From Streptomyces sp. NBC_01485 (GTDB lineage Bacteria; Actinomycetota; Actinomycetes; Streptomycetales; Streptomycetaceae): a stretch of 64,000 nt of DNA. A model generated the notes under the pieces. It searched no databases, was not told the DNA's origin, and was given only the letters and a program-made list of their open reading frames with translations. Made by a program: the position numbers and the translations under genes. The first letter of the stretch is position 1, and each line of letters starts with the position of its first letter. The stretch is taken from the NCBI RefSeq assembly GCF_036227125.1, contig NZ_CP109435.1, positions 5,766,001 to 5,830,000 on the forward strand, given 5' to 3'. Below are positions 33,242 through 41,034 of the stretch, piece after piece.

Positions 33242-33289
33242 GCGGGATGCCCCCGGCTCCCCGGCCGGGAGAGGCAACCTGTCTCATCC

Positions 33290-33538
33290 TCAGACTCTCC
33301 CGGAGGGGTTACCCCCAGACGGGCTGGATGGTTCGGACCGGCGTTTCAGCACGGCCTCCGTCGCCTCGTGGAGTCCAAAGCCGATGATCGGGATGAACAC
33401 CACGAAGCACACGTCACGAGCGGTGCCCGGGGACATCGCGACGTGTGTCAGGGCGTCCGAGGCGAGGACGGCGAGGCCGTAGAGCAGCGAGTTGGTCGCG
33501 ATCTGCTTCCAGTCGGTCCGCGTGCCGTTGTCTGTCAC
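33290..33538 (-). CDS. small two-helix membrane protein
   Basis: The 82-residue product starts at GTG (MTDNGTRTDWKQIATNSLLY) with GGAAGG upstream. It has two hydrophobic stretches, LLYGLAVLASDALTHVAM and DVCFVVFIPIIGFGLHEA, separated by a short polar turn, and a basic C-terminal tail. Size and shape resemble phage holins or phage-borne membrane proteins, but no family is recognised. It is transcribed against the island genes and marks the right edge of the accessory region. Confidence 0.65.
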   Translation of the reverse strand: MTDNGTRTDWKQIATNSLLYGLAVLASDALTHVAMSPGTARDVCFVVFIPIIGFGLHEATEAVLKRRSEPSSPSGGNPSGRV

Positions 33539-33622
33539 GTCTTCGCCTTCCGCTCCCGGGTGCCCCTCGTAAGAGTGACCCCACAGCGCGCCACCCCCGG
33601 TCGATGGGTGCCCCGCGCTTCC

Positions 33623-33638
33623 CTGATCGTGTGATCAG
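33623..33638. other. inverted repeat at the start of the L,D-transpeptidase gene
   Basis: CTGATC (33623-33628) and GATCAG (33633-33638) flank GTGT, immediately around the likely GTG start at 33631. It may be an operator or may affect translation initiation. The arms are short, so chance occurrence is possible. Confidence 0.35.
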
Positions 33639-34512
33639 CGTACGAAATATGGCTCTTGTTCTTGCCGTCGTGTCCCTTCTCTCCCTCGGGGCCCCGGCTG
33701 CCCCCGCCCGCGCCGCCCCCGCGCCCCCCGACCCGCAGACCCAGCTCGTGCCCGGTGTGCCGCCGGGGGTGGATCTGCCCTGGCAGATCGACACGCCCGA
33801 CCAGGTGCTCGCCCCCACGGTGTACGAGCCGTCCGCCGCCGAGGATGCCGTCGAGCCGCGGGATGCGGTGGAGGGGACGTATGCGCTGGTCGAGTACGTG
33901 CCGTTGGAGGAGGTTGCCCTGCGGGTGGCCTGTAGTAAGCGGGCGGGGCCTTATCAGCGGGCCGTCGAGCGGTGGCTGAAGTTGAAGGTGGACGGGAAGC
34001 AGTCCGCCGCCGATTGCCGGGCCGTCCGTGCGTTCCAGGTGAAGGAGAAGATCATTCCCGCCATCGGGTTCGCGGGGCCTGTCACGTGGGCTCGGATGCA
34101 GCTCATCTCGGCCAAGAAGAACCCGAACGCGAAGAAGAAGTGTCCGGTGCGGGCGTACCGGGTCGCCTGTGTGGATCTCGATCGGCAGGTGACGTGGGTG
34201 CAGAAGGGGGCGAAGGCCGTCTTCGGGCCCGTGTCGATGCGGAGCGGGCGGGCCGCCCATCCGACCCGTAAGGGGTGGCACACCGTCTACTGGCGGCACA
34301 AGAACCATGTGTCGACCCTCTACAACACCCCTATGCCGTATGCCCAGTTCTTCGACGGCGGCCAGGCCTTCCACGCCGTCTACGGGACCATCCACACCAC
34401 CATCGGTTCCCAGGGCTGCGTCAATCTCACCCTCGGTGACGCGCGCAAGCTGTGGGGTGTGCTGAAGAAGGGCGACCGGGTCTACGTGTGGGGTCACCGG
34501 CCCGGTACCTAG
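33631..34512 (+). CDS. secreted L,D-transpeptidase with peptidoglycan-binding domain
   Basis: A 293-residue exported protein. The signal peptide is MISVRNMALVLAVVSLLSLG with a cleavage site near ARA-AP. A peptidoglycan-binding domain lies at about residues 95-155 (YQRAVERWLKLKVDGK; VRAFQVKEK). A C-terminal YkuD domain has the catalytic motif HTTIGSQGCVNL, where the Cys is the nucleophile forming 3-3 cross-links. The start is uncertain: ATG 33649 and ATG 33604 are alternatives; GTG 33631 supplies an Arg before the hydrophobic core. The neighbour alr makes D-alanine for the same wall. Confidence 0.88.
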   Translation: MISVRNMALVLAVVSLLSLGAPAAPARAAPAPPDPQTQLVPGVPPGVDLPWQIDTPDQVLAPTVYEPSAAEDAVEPRDAVEGTYALVEYVPLEEVALRVACSKRAGPYQRAVERWLKLKVDGKQSAADCRAVRAFQVKEKIIPAIGFAGPVTWARMQLISAKKNPNAKKKCPVRAYRVACVDLDRQVTWVQKGAKAVFGPVSMRSGRAAHPTRKGWHTVYWRHKNHVSTLYNTPMPYAQFFDGGQAFHAVYGTIHTTIGSQGCVNLTLGDARKLWGVLKKGDRVYVWGHRPGT

Positions 34513-34546
34513 GGGGCTGTCGGAGCGCTCTGAGACACTGGGCGCG

Positions 34547-35746
34547 ATGAGTGAGACTGTCGAGCCGCCCGCAAACCCGTCGCGCACCCGTGCCGAGATC
34601 GACCTGGCCGCGCTGCGGGCCAATGTGCGGACCCTGCGGGCCAAGGCGCCGGGGGCGGCGTTCATGGCCGTGGTGAAGGCCGACGGGTACGGGCACGGGG
34701 CGCTGCCGTGTGCCCGGGCGGCCGTCGAGGCCGGGGCCGGCTGGGTGGGCACCGCCACGCCCGAGGAGGCGTTGGCGCTGCGCGCGGCGGGCGGGCTGCC
34801 GGCCGACGTCCGGATCCTGTGCTGGCTGTGGACGCCGGGCGGGCCCTGGCGGGAGGCGATCGAGGCCGGCATCGATGTGTCGGTCAGTGGGATCTGGGCG
34901 CTGCGGGAGGCCGTGGAGGGGGCGCGGAGTGCCGGGCGCACCGCTCTCGTGCAGCTCAAGGCCGATACCGGGCTCGGGCGCAACGGGTGTCAGCCCGGGG
35001 ACTGGCCCGAGCTGGTCGGTGCGGCCCTGCGGGCCGAGGAGGCCGGATTCCTTCGCGTCACCGGGCTGTGGTCGCACTTCGCCTGTGCCGATGAGCCCGG
35101 GCATCCCTCCATCGCCGGGCAGCTCGGGCGGTTCCGCGAGATGGTGGCGTACGCGGAGGGGCAGGGCGTGCGGGCCGAGGTGCGGCACATCGCCAACTCG
35201 CCGGCCATGCTGACGCTCCCGGAGACCCACTTCGACCTCGTCCGCCCGGGCATCGCGATGTACGGCCTCTCGCCCAGCCCCGAGCTGGGCTCCGCCGCCG
35301 ACTTCGGGCTGCGTCCGGTGATGACCCTCGCGGCCTCGCTCGCCCTCGTGAAGCACGTACCGGGCGGACACGGCGTGAGTTACGGCCACCACTACGTCAC
35401 CCCCGGGGAGACGACGCTCGGGCTGGTGCCCCTCGGCTACGCGGACGGCGTACCGCGGCACGCCTCCGGGACCGGCCCCGTGCTGGTCGGCGGCAAGTGG
35501 CGGACGGCCGCCGGGCGCATCGCGATGGACCAGTTCGTCGTCGACCTCGGTGGCGACGAACCCGAGGCCGGCGCGGAGGCGGTCCTCTTCGGGCCCGGCG
35601 ACCGCGGCGAGCCCACGGCGCAGGACTGGGCGCAGGCGGCCGGAACCATCGGGTACGAGATCGTCACGCGCATCGGAGCGCGCGTCCCCCGCGTCTATGT
35701 GAACGAGTCAGCGCAAGGACATCTGCCGGACAGGAGCGGTACGTGA
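34547..35746 (+). CDS. alr: alanine racemase
   Basis: Alr makes D-alanine for peptidoglycan using pyridoxal phosphate. The 399-residue protein has the PLP lysine in AVVKADGYGHG (Lys44), the C-terminal beta domain with the catalytic Tyr in GVSYGHHYVTPGE, and the RIAMDQFVVDL block. The stop overlaps the next GTG (GTGA), coupling it to the hydrolase gene. Confidence 0.97.
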   Translation: MSETVEPPANPSRTRAEIDLAALRANVRTLRAKAPGAAFMAVVKADGYGHGALPCARAAVEAGAGWVGTATPEEALALRAAGGLPADVRILCWLWTPGGPWREAIEAGIDVSVSGIWALREAVEGARSAGRTALVQLKADTGLGRNGCQPGDWPELVGAALRAEEAGFLRVTGLWSHFACADEPGHPSIAGQLGRFREMVAYAEGQGVRAEVRHIANSPAMLTLPETHFDLVRPGIAMYGLSPSPELGSAADFGLRPVMTLAASLALVKHVPGGHGVSYGHHYVTPGETTLGLVPLGYADGVPRHASGTGPVLVGGKWRTAAGRIAMDQFVVDLGGDEPEAGAEAVLFGPGDRGEPTAQDWAQAAGTIGYEIVTRIGARVPRVYVNESAQGHLPDRSGT

Positions 35747-36984
35747 GCGAGAGCAGCGCGGAGGCGGTGGCGAGTGCCGCCTCGGCGGCCGCCGCCGCCG
35801 TCTCCGCTACGGGGACGGGCGGGAGCTGGCGCCGGGCGACCGGTATCGCCGGCGCCGCGATAGGCGTGATCGCCGCGGGCGCCGCGGCCGGGGTCGCCGT
35901 GGAACGGATGACCGTGGGGCGGGGCATGCGGGCCAAGGCCCGGCTCGCCCTCGACTCGGCGGGGCCCTACGGCGGGCTGCGCGGCACCCCGGGCCGGGCG
36001 TACGCCGACGACGGCACCGAGCTGTACTACGAGGTCGACGACGTCGAGCCGCAGGGCGGGCCGCCCGGCCGGCGGCGGCGGCTCTTCGGGCGCAAGGCGC
36101 CGCTGCCCGTCACCGTCGTCTTCAGCCACGGCTACTGCCTCACCCAGGACTCCTGGCACTTCCAGCGGGCGGCCCTGCGCGGCGTCGTACGGACCGTGCA
36201 CTGGGACCAGCGCAGCCACGGCCGCTCCGCGCGCGGCCACGCCCAGGCGCAGGACGGCGTGCCGGTCAGCATCGACCAGCTCGGGCGGGACCTGAAGGCG
36301 GTCATCGACGCGGCCGTGCCCGAGGGGCCGATCGTGCTCGTCGGGCACTCCATGGGCGGGATGACGGTGATGGCCCTGGCCGCCCTGTATCCCGAGCTGA
36401 TCCGGGAGCGGGTCGTCGCCACCGCCTTCGTGGGGACGTCGTCCGGGCGGCTCGGCGAGGTCAACTTCGGACTGCCGGTCGCCGGTGTGAACGCGGTGCG
36501 GCGGGTGCTGCCGGGGGTGCTGAAGGCGCTCGGGCAGCAGGCGGCCCTGGTGGAGAAGGGGCGGCGGGTCACCGCCGATCTCTTCGCCGGGGTCATCAAG
36601 CGGTACTCGTTCGCGTCGCGGGACGTCGACCCGGCCGTGGCGCGGTTCGCCGAGCGGATGATCGAGGGGACGCCCATCGACGTCGTCGCCGAGTTCTACC
36701 CGGCCTTCACGGATCACGACAAGACCGGGGCGCTGGGCTGCTTCACCGACATGCCGGTGCTGGTGCTGGCCGGGATCGGGGACCTGGTCACGCCGAGCGA
36801 GCACAGCGAGGCGATCGCCGACGAGTTGCCGGGCGCCGAATTGGTTCTGGTGCCGGATGCCGGGCACTTGGTGATGCTGGAGCACCCGGAAGTCGTCACC
36901 GACCGCCTCGCTGATCTACTCGCCCGCACGGGGGCGATACCGACCACCGCTACCGTGAATGGCTGTGACTCCGCCTCCTCCTGA
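35743..36984 (+). CDS. alpha/beta hydrolase with N-terminal membrane segment
   Basis: The 413-residue protein has an Ala-rich N-terminus, a membrane helix at about residues 30-50 (IAGAAIGVIAAGAAAGVAVE), and an alpha/beta-hydrolase fold. The nucleophile elbow is GHSMGG, the oxyanion region FSHGYCLTQDSW, the acid near GIGDLVTPSEH, and the catalytic His in DAGHLVMLEHPE. GTG 35743 overlaps the alr stop. The substrate is not known. The gene lies between alr and tsaE, an arrangement that I recall from other Streptomyces. Confidence 0.9.
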   Translation: MSESSAEAVASAASAAAAAVSATGTGGSWRRATGIAGAAIGVIAAGAAAGVAVERMTVGRGMRAKARLALDSAGPYGGLRGTPGRAYADDGTELYYEVDDVEPQGGPPGRRRRLFGRKAPLPVTVVFSHGYCLTQDSWHFQRAALRGVVRTVHWDQRSHGRSARGHAQAQDGVPVSIDQLGRDLKAVIDAAVPEGPIVLVGHSMGGMTVMALAALYPELIRERVVATAFVGTSSGRLGEVNFGLPVAGVNAVRRVLPGVLKALGQQAALVEKGRRVTADLFAGVIKRYSFASRDVDPAVARFAERMIEGTPIDVVAEFYPAFTDHDKTGALGCFTDMPVLVLAGIGDLVTPSEHSEAIADELPGAELVLVPDAGHLVMLEHPEVVTDRLADLLARTGAIPTTATVNGCDSASS

Positions 36985-37072
36985 CGGAGGTGGCTTCCAG
37001 CCTTCGGCTGCGGTCCAGCCCGAACCGACCCCTTGCGGGGTGTGAACAGTGTACTACTGCGAGTGAGTGACG

Positions 37073-37612
37073 ATGGAAGAAAGTGCGGCATCGCCCCGGT
37101 CCGTTCGGCTGGTCGTCAACTCCCCTGGGCAGATGGGGGAGTTGGGCCGCCGGCTGGCCAAGCTGGTGCGCGCCGGCGATCTCGTGATGCTCAGCGGGGA
37201 GCTCGGCGCGGGCAAGACGACGCTCACCCGTGGGCTCGGCGAGGGGCTCGGCATCCGGGGCGCCGTGACCTCCCCGACGTTCGTGATCGCCCGCGTGCAC
37301 CCCTCCCTGGGGGACGGTCCGCCGCTCGTCCACGTCGACGCGTACCGCCTGGGCGGCGGGCTCGACGAGATGGAGGACCTCGACCTGGACGTCTCGCTGT
37401 CCGACTCGGTGATCGTCGTGGAGTGGGGCGAGGGCAAGGTCGAGGAGCTGACCGACGACCGGCTCCAGGTCCGTATCCACCGGACCGTCGGCACTGTGTC
37501 CTCCCCGGGGACGCCCCCCGGAGCCACGGAGACGGACGAGGTGCGGCACGTCACCGTCACCGGGCTGGGTGAGCGGTGGGCTTCGGTGGACCTCGGCGTG
37601 CTCTCGGCCTGA
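37073..37612 (+). CDS. tsaE: tRNA t6A biosynthesis ATPase TsaE
   Basis: TsaE is the ATPase that cycles the TsaB-TsaD complex making N6-threonylcarbamoyladenosine in tRNA. The 179-residue protein has the Walker A motif SGELGAGKTTLTRG, SPTFVIARVH and VDAYRL segments and the IVVEWGEGK block. ATG 37073 was chosen; a GTG at 37067 adds two residues. Partners tsaB, rimI and tsaD follow 1 kb downstream, after a small gene and a minus-strand gene. Confidence 0.95.
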   Translation: MEESAASPRSVRLVVNSPGQMGELGRRLAKLVRAGDLVMLSGELGAGKTTLTRGLGEGLGIRGAVTSPTFVIARVHPSLGDGPPLVHVDAYRLGGGLDEMEDLDLDVSLSDSVIVVEWGEGKVEELTDDRLQVRIHRTVGTVSSPGTPPGATETDEVRHVTVTGLGERWASVDLGVLSA

Positions 37613-37689
37613 CTTCGTGGATATTCCGACAACGCGTCGGCAAGATGTTGCGTTCGGCGTCTTGTGCGTGGTCACATGGTATCCAGTTC

Positions 37690-37711
37690 GTGGTTAGGTC
37701 TACCTAACCAC
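37690..37711. promoter_or_regulatory. perfect operator-like palindrome before 56-residue gene
   Basis: GTGGTTAGGT (37690-37699) and ACCTAACCAC (37702-37711) are exact reverse complements separated by CT. The site lies 28 bases before the ATG at 37740. The half-sites TTAGGT/ACCTAA recall actinobacterial iron boxes but the central spacing is two bases rather than seven, so a different regulator is likely. Confidence 0.65.
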
Positions 37712-37739
37712 GCCCGCCCCCGAACTTCAGGAGGCGTCC

Positions 37740-37910
37740 ATGTCGGCCATCGAGAACAAGCAGCCGCAGCCGTTCGCGGTTGTCGCCGGTGTGTCCATGC
37801 GTGACCTGCTGGCCTCGTGCGCGGCGGCCGAGGCCGTCTCGACACCGCCGCGGCTGCCCGACCCTGCGACGGTCGTGGAACAGCCCATGGAGCGCCCCAA
37901 GGCGGCGTAA
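37740..37910 (+). CDS. 56-residue protein of unknown function
   Basis: ATG 37740 with AGGAGG eight bases upstream opens MSAIENKQPQPFAVVAGVSM and ends after 56 residues. The sequence has a polar N-terminus, a short Ala/Cys helix RDLLASCAAAEAV, and a proline-rich tail. It has one cysteine and no membrane segment. The strong ribosome-binding site and a perfect palindrome upstream argue that it is a real, regulated gene. It is below usual annotation size, and no family is recognised. It sits between tsaE and the minus-strand YkuD-like gene. Confidence 0.65.
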   Translation: MSAIENKQPQPFAVVAGVSMRDLLASCAAAEAVSTPPRLPDPATVVEQPMERPKAA

Positions 37911-37947
37911 GCCCTACGGGATCACGTGGGATCGCGCGGGATCACCC

Positions 37948-38550
37948 TTACGGGATCACGACCACCGACTGGCCGATCGTCGCGAAGCCCCACATCGCGT
38001 CGCCGTCCGCGACGCTCTCCCGGATGCCGCCCGTGCGCACCGTCGGGTCGGGCTCCGGCAGCGAGCCGTCCAGCGCCGCGCTGAAGCCGATCGTCACGTC
38101 GTCGACGGTGGCGAAGCGCACGACGTGCTCGACGGGGGTGCCGTCGGTGCCGGTGACGGCACCCGAGCGCGAGGTGACGGAGTAGTCGCCCGTGAGCGGG
38201 TCCACGCTGCCGGGGGTCACCTTGAACGTGCGGTTGACCTTGCCGTTCGCGGCGACCAGCCAGACCCGGTCGTCGTCCAGCGAGTACACGACCCGCGCAC
38301 CCACTCCGGAGTCGGCCGGCAGCGCCGCCGGGTGCTCCTTGTCGCGGTGCGCCTTCGGCGCCGTCACGGGGGCGCCGCTGCGCCGCGGCTCGGCGAGGTC
38401 GGCCGGGGCGCTGGCCGACGCCTGGAAGGCGAGGAACCCGACCGTCGCGAGGGCCGCCACGGTGAGCCCGGCCACGAAAGTCGAGCTGTTGCCTGCCATC
38501 CGGGACCACCTCATCCGATCTGTCTGCTCTGGTTGTCTCTGGCTGTTCAC
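37948..38550 (-). CDS. membrane-anchored YkuD-like protein lacking catalytic residues
   Basis: The 200-residue protein has a membrane helix at about residues 24-44 (SSTFVAGLTVAALATVGFLA), a Pro/Ala linker and an extracytoplasmic domain. That domain, GARVVYSLDDDRVWLVAANG then DYSVTSRSGA and VTIGFSAAL, follows the beta-strand pattern of L,D-transpeptidases. Where active enzymes have HGC(I/V)R, it has TGGIRESVADGDAMW with neither His nor Cys. It is therefore probably a non-catalytic wall-associated relative. This homology call is from pattern only. It is located between tsaE and tsaB, on the opposite strand. Confidence 0.65.
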   Translation of the reverse strand: MNSQRQPEQTDRMRWSRMAGNSSTFVAGLTVAALATVGFLAFQASASAPADLAEPRRSGAPVTAPKAHRDKEHPAALPADSGVGARVVYSLDDDRVWLVAANGKVNRTFKVTPGSVDPLTGDYSVTSRSGAVTGTDGTPVEHVVRFATVDDVTIGFSAALDGSLPEPDPTVRTGGIRESVADGDAMWGFATIGQSVVVIP

Positions 38551-38654
38551 CTACGGGTCTGTCCCGTACGTCACGTTTCGCGGTGACGCTAGCAGTCGGT
38601 GCGGCCTCCGTCGGCGCGGCCGTGCGCGGGGCGTGGGAGCCGTAGGCTGTTTGC

Positions 38655-39308
38655 GTGCTCTTGCTCGCTCTGGATACCGCCACCCCCGCCGTCACCGTCG
38701 CGCTGCACGACGGCACGGACGTCGTCGCCTCCTCGAGTCAGGTGGACGCGCGCCGGCACGGTGAACTGCTGCTGCCGGCCGTCGACCGGCTGCTCGCCGG
38801 GGCCGGGCTCAGGCTCGACGCCGTCACCGGGATCGTCGTCGGCATCGGCCCCGGCCCCTACACCGGGCTGCGGGTCGGGCTGATGACCGCCGACACGTTC
38901 GGCCTCGCGCTCGGTGTCCCCGTGCACGGTCTGTGCACGCTCGACGGCCTCGCGTACGCCTCCGACCTCGAAGGACCCTTCGTGGTGGCGACCGACGCGC
39001 GCCGCAAGGAGGTCTACTGGGCGCGCTACGCCGACTCCCGGACGCGGCTCTCGGGCCCCGCCGTGGACCGGCCCGCCGACATCGCCGACGAGGTGGCCGG
39101 GCTGCCGGCCGTCGGCGCGGGCGCGCTGCTGTACCCGGACGCCTTCCCGGACGCGCACGAACCCGGGCACGTCTCCGCGGCGGCCCTCGCGAGCCTGGCC
39201 GCGGAGCGGCTGGCCGCGGGCGAGGAGCTCCCGGAGCCGCGCCCGCTGTATCTGCGCCGGCCGGACGCCCAGGTGCCGAAGAACTACAAGGTGGTCACCC
39301 CCAAGTGA
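38655..39308 (+). CDS. tsaB: tRNA t6A biosynthesis protein TsaB
   Basis: TsaB is the non-catalytic partner of TsaD in t6A synthesis, with an ASKHA fold. The 217-residue protein starts at GTG (MLLLALDTATPAVTVALHDG) and has GIGPGPYTGLRVGLMTAD and the conserved DARRKEVYWARY segment. The stop overlaps the next GTG (GTGA), coupling it to rimI. Confidence 0.95.
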   Translation: MLLLALDTATPAVTVALHDGTDVVASSSQVDARRHGELLLPAVDRLLAGAGLRLDAVTGIVVGIGPGPYTGLRVGLMTADTFGLALGVPVHGLCTLDGLAYASDLEGPFVVATDARRKEVYWARYADSRTRLSGPAVDRPADIADEVAGLPAVGAGALLYPDAFPDAHEPGHVSAAALASLAAERLAAGEELPEPRPLYLRRPDAQVPKNYKVVTPK

Positions 39309-39895
39309 CCGATGCCGTCAACCCGCCCGGCCACCCCGTGCTGCGCGAGATGCGCTGGTGGGACATCGAACCCGTGCTGGAGCTGGAGAAGGCCCTCTTC
39401 CCCGAGGACACCTGGTCCCGGGGCATGTTCTGGTCCGACCTGGCCCACGCCCGCGGCGCCGACGCGACCCGGCGGTACGTCGTCGCGGTCGACGAGGCCG
39501 GCGGTGGTGATGAGACCAGGGGTGGCGATGAGACCAGGGGCGGTGACGCGTCCGCCGGCGGCCGGATCGTCGGGTACGCGGGTCTCGCCGCCGCCGGGGA
39601 CCTGGCCGACGTGCAGACCATCGCCGTCGCCCCTGAGTACTGGGGCACCGGACTCGGCGGCCGTCTGCTGACGGAGCTGCTGCGTGCGGCGACCGCCTTC
39701 GAGTGCGCCGAGGTCATGCTGGAGTGCCGGATCGACAACGTCCGCGCCCAGAAGCTGTACGAGCGCTTCGGCTTCGAGGCCATCGGCTTCCGGCGCGGCT
39801 ACTACCAGCCGGGGAACGTGGACGCCCTGGTGATGCGACTGACCGACCCGTCCACATCCGTGGCAGGAACGCAAGGAACCGAGACCAATGGCTGA
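39305..39895 (+). CDS. rimI: ribosomal-protein-alanine N-acetyltransferase RimI
   Basis: A GNAT acetyltransferase, RimI-like, encoded in the usual tsaB-rimI-tsaD order. The 196-residue protein has the acetyl-CoA motif VAPEYWGTGLGGRLL and LECRIDNVRAQKLYERFGFEAIGFRRGYY. Between strands near residues 66-86 it carries a repetitive insert GGGDETRGGDETRGGD, absent from most relatives I know. GTG 39305 overlaps the tsaB stop, and the 3' end overlaps tsaD by eight bases. Confidence 0.92.
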   Translation: MTDAVNPPGHPVLREMRWWDIEPVLELEKALFPEDTWSRGMFWSDLAHARGADATRRYVVAVDEAGGGDETRGGDETRGGDASAGGRIVGYAGLAAAGDLADVQTIAVAPEYWGTGLGGRLLTELLRAATAFECAEVMLECRIDNVRAQKLYERFGFEAIGFRRGYYQPGNVDALVMRLTDPSTSVAGTQGTETNG

Positions 39896-40988
39896 CGAAC
39901 CCCTCGTACTGGGGATCGAGACCTCCTGCGACGAGACCGGCGTCGGCGTCGTGCGCGGTACGACCCTGCTGGCGGACGCGATCGCCTCCAGCGTCGACGA
40001 GCACGCCCGCTTCGGCGGGGTCGTGCCGGAGGTGGCCTCCCGGGCCCACCTGGAGGCGATGGTCCCGACCATCGAACGGGCGCTGAAGGAAGCGGGCGTG
40101 AGCCCGAGGGACCTCGACGGCATCGCCGTCACGGCCGGTCCCGGCCTCGCCGGCGCCCTCCTGGTCGGCGTCTCGGCGGCGAAGGCGTACGCCTACGCCC
40201 TCGGCAAGCCCCTCTACGGCGTCAACCACCTCGCCTCCCACATCTGCGTGGACCAACTGGAGCACGGCCCGCTGCCCGAGCCGACGATGGCGCTGCTGGT
40301 GTCCGGCGGCCACTCCTCCCTGCTCCTGTCGAGCGACATCACCTCCGACGTCCGTCCGATGGGCGCGACCATCGACGACGCGGCGGGCGAGGCGTTCGAC
40401 AAGATCGCGCGCGTGCTGAACCTGGGCTTCCCGGGCGGTCCGGTCATCGACCGGTACGCGCGCGAGGGCGACCCGAAGGCCATAGCGTTCCCGCGCGGCC
40501 TCACCGGCCCCCGCGACCCGGCGTACGACTTCTCCTTCTCGGGGCTGAAGACGTCGGTCGCCCGCTGGATCGAGGCCAAGCGGGCGGCGGGCGAGGACGT
40601 TCCGGTGCGGGACGTGGCGGCCTCCTTCCAGGAGGCGGTCGTGGACGTCCTGACCCGCAAGGCCGTCCGCGCCTGCAAGGACGAGGGCGTCGACCACCTG
40701 ATGATCGGCGGCGGCGTGGCCGCCAACTCGCGGCTGCGGGTGCTGGCCCAGGAGCGCTGTGAGGCGGACGGCATCCGGCTGCGCGTGCCCCGTCCCAAGC
40801 TGTGCACGGACAACGGCGCGATGGTCGCCGCCCTGGGCGCGGAGATGATGACCCGGGGGCGGGCCGCGTCGAGCTGGGACCTGTCGGCGGACTCGTCCCT
40901 GCCGGTGACCGACCCGCACGTGCCCGGCACGCACGATCACGGCCACGACCACGTGCACGAGGTCAGCAAGGACAACCTCTACTCATGA
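39888..40988 (+). CDS. tsaD: tRNA t6A transferase TsaD
   Basis: TsaD transfers the threonylcarbamoyl group to A37 of ANN-decoding tRNAs. The 366-residue protein begins MADEPLVLGIETSCDETGVG and has the metal ligands in NHLASHICVD (His114, His118), the ASKHA phosphate motifs, and IGGGVAANSRLR near the C-terminus. The tail HVPGTHDHGHDHVHEVSKDN is His/Asp-rich and not part of the catalytic core; it could bind metal. ATG overlaps the end of rimI. Confidence 0.95.
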   Translation: MADEPLVLGIETSCDETGVGVVRGTTLLADAIASSVDEHARFGGVVPEVASRAHLEAMVPTIERALKEAGVSPRDLDGIAVTAGPGLAGALLVGVSAAKAYAYALGKPLYGVNHLASHICVDQLEHGPLPEPTMALLVSGGHSSLLLSSDITSDVRPMGATIDDAAGEAFDKIARVLNLGFPGGPVIDRYAREGDPKAIAFPRGLTGPRDPAYDFSFSGLKTSVARWIEAKRAAGEDVPVRDVAASFQEAVVDVLTRKAVRACKDEGVDHLMIGGGVAANSRLRVLAQERCEADGIRLRVPRPKLCTDNGAMVAALGAEMMTRGRAASSWDLSADSSLPVTDPHVPGTHDHGHDHVHEVSKDNLYS

Positions 40989-40990
40989 GG

Positions 40991-41017
40991 ACCATGCGGA
41001 CCATGCGGACCATGCAG
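40991..41017. repeat. short tandem repeat of ACCATGCGG between tsaD and the next gene
   Basis: ACCATGCGG occurs twice exactly (40991-40999, 41000-41008), followed by a third partial unit ACCATGCAGG. It sits in the 46-base gap after tsaD and produces several ATG triplets, none of which leads into a longer gene. Probably a simple slippage product. Confidence 0.7.
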
Positions 41018-41034
41018 GTCATGAGGATGACGTC

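Noticed and set aside
30740..33600. tRNA gene, integrase or att site bounding the island
   Set aside because: No tRNA-like cloverleaf, recombinase gene or flanking direct repeat was found on either strand, so no integrative element is claimed.
37690..37711. Iron box (DmdR/IdeR site)
   Set aside because: Half-sites TTAGGT/ACCTAA match, but the spacing is two bases instead of about seven, so the call was limited to an operator-like palindrome.
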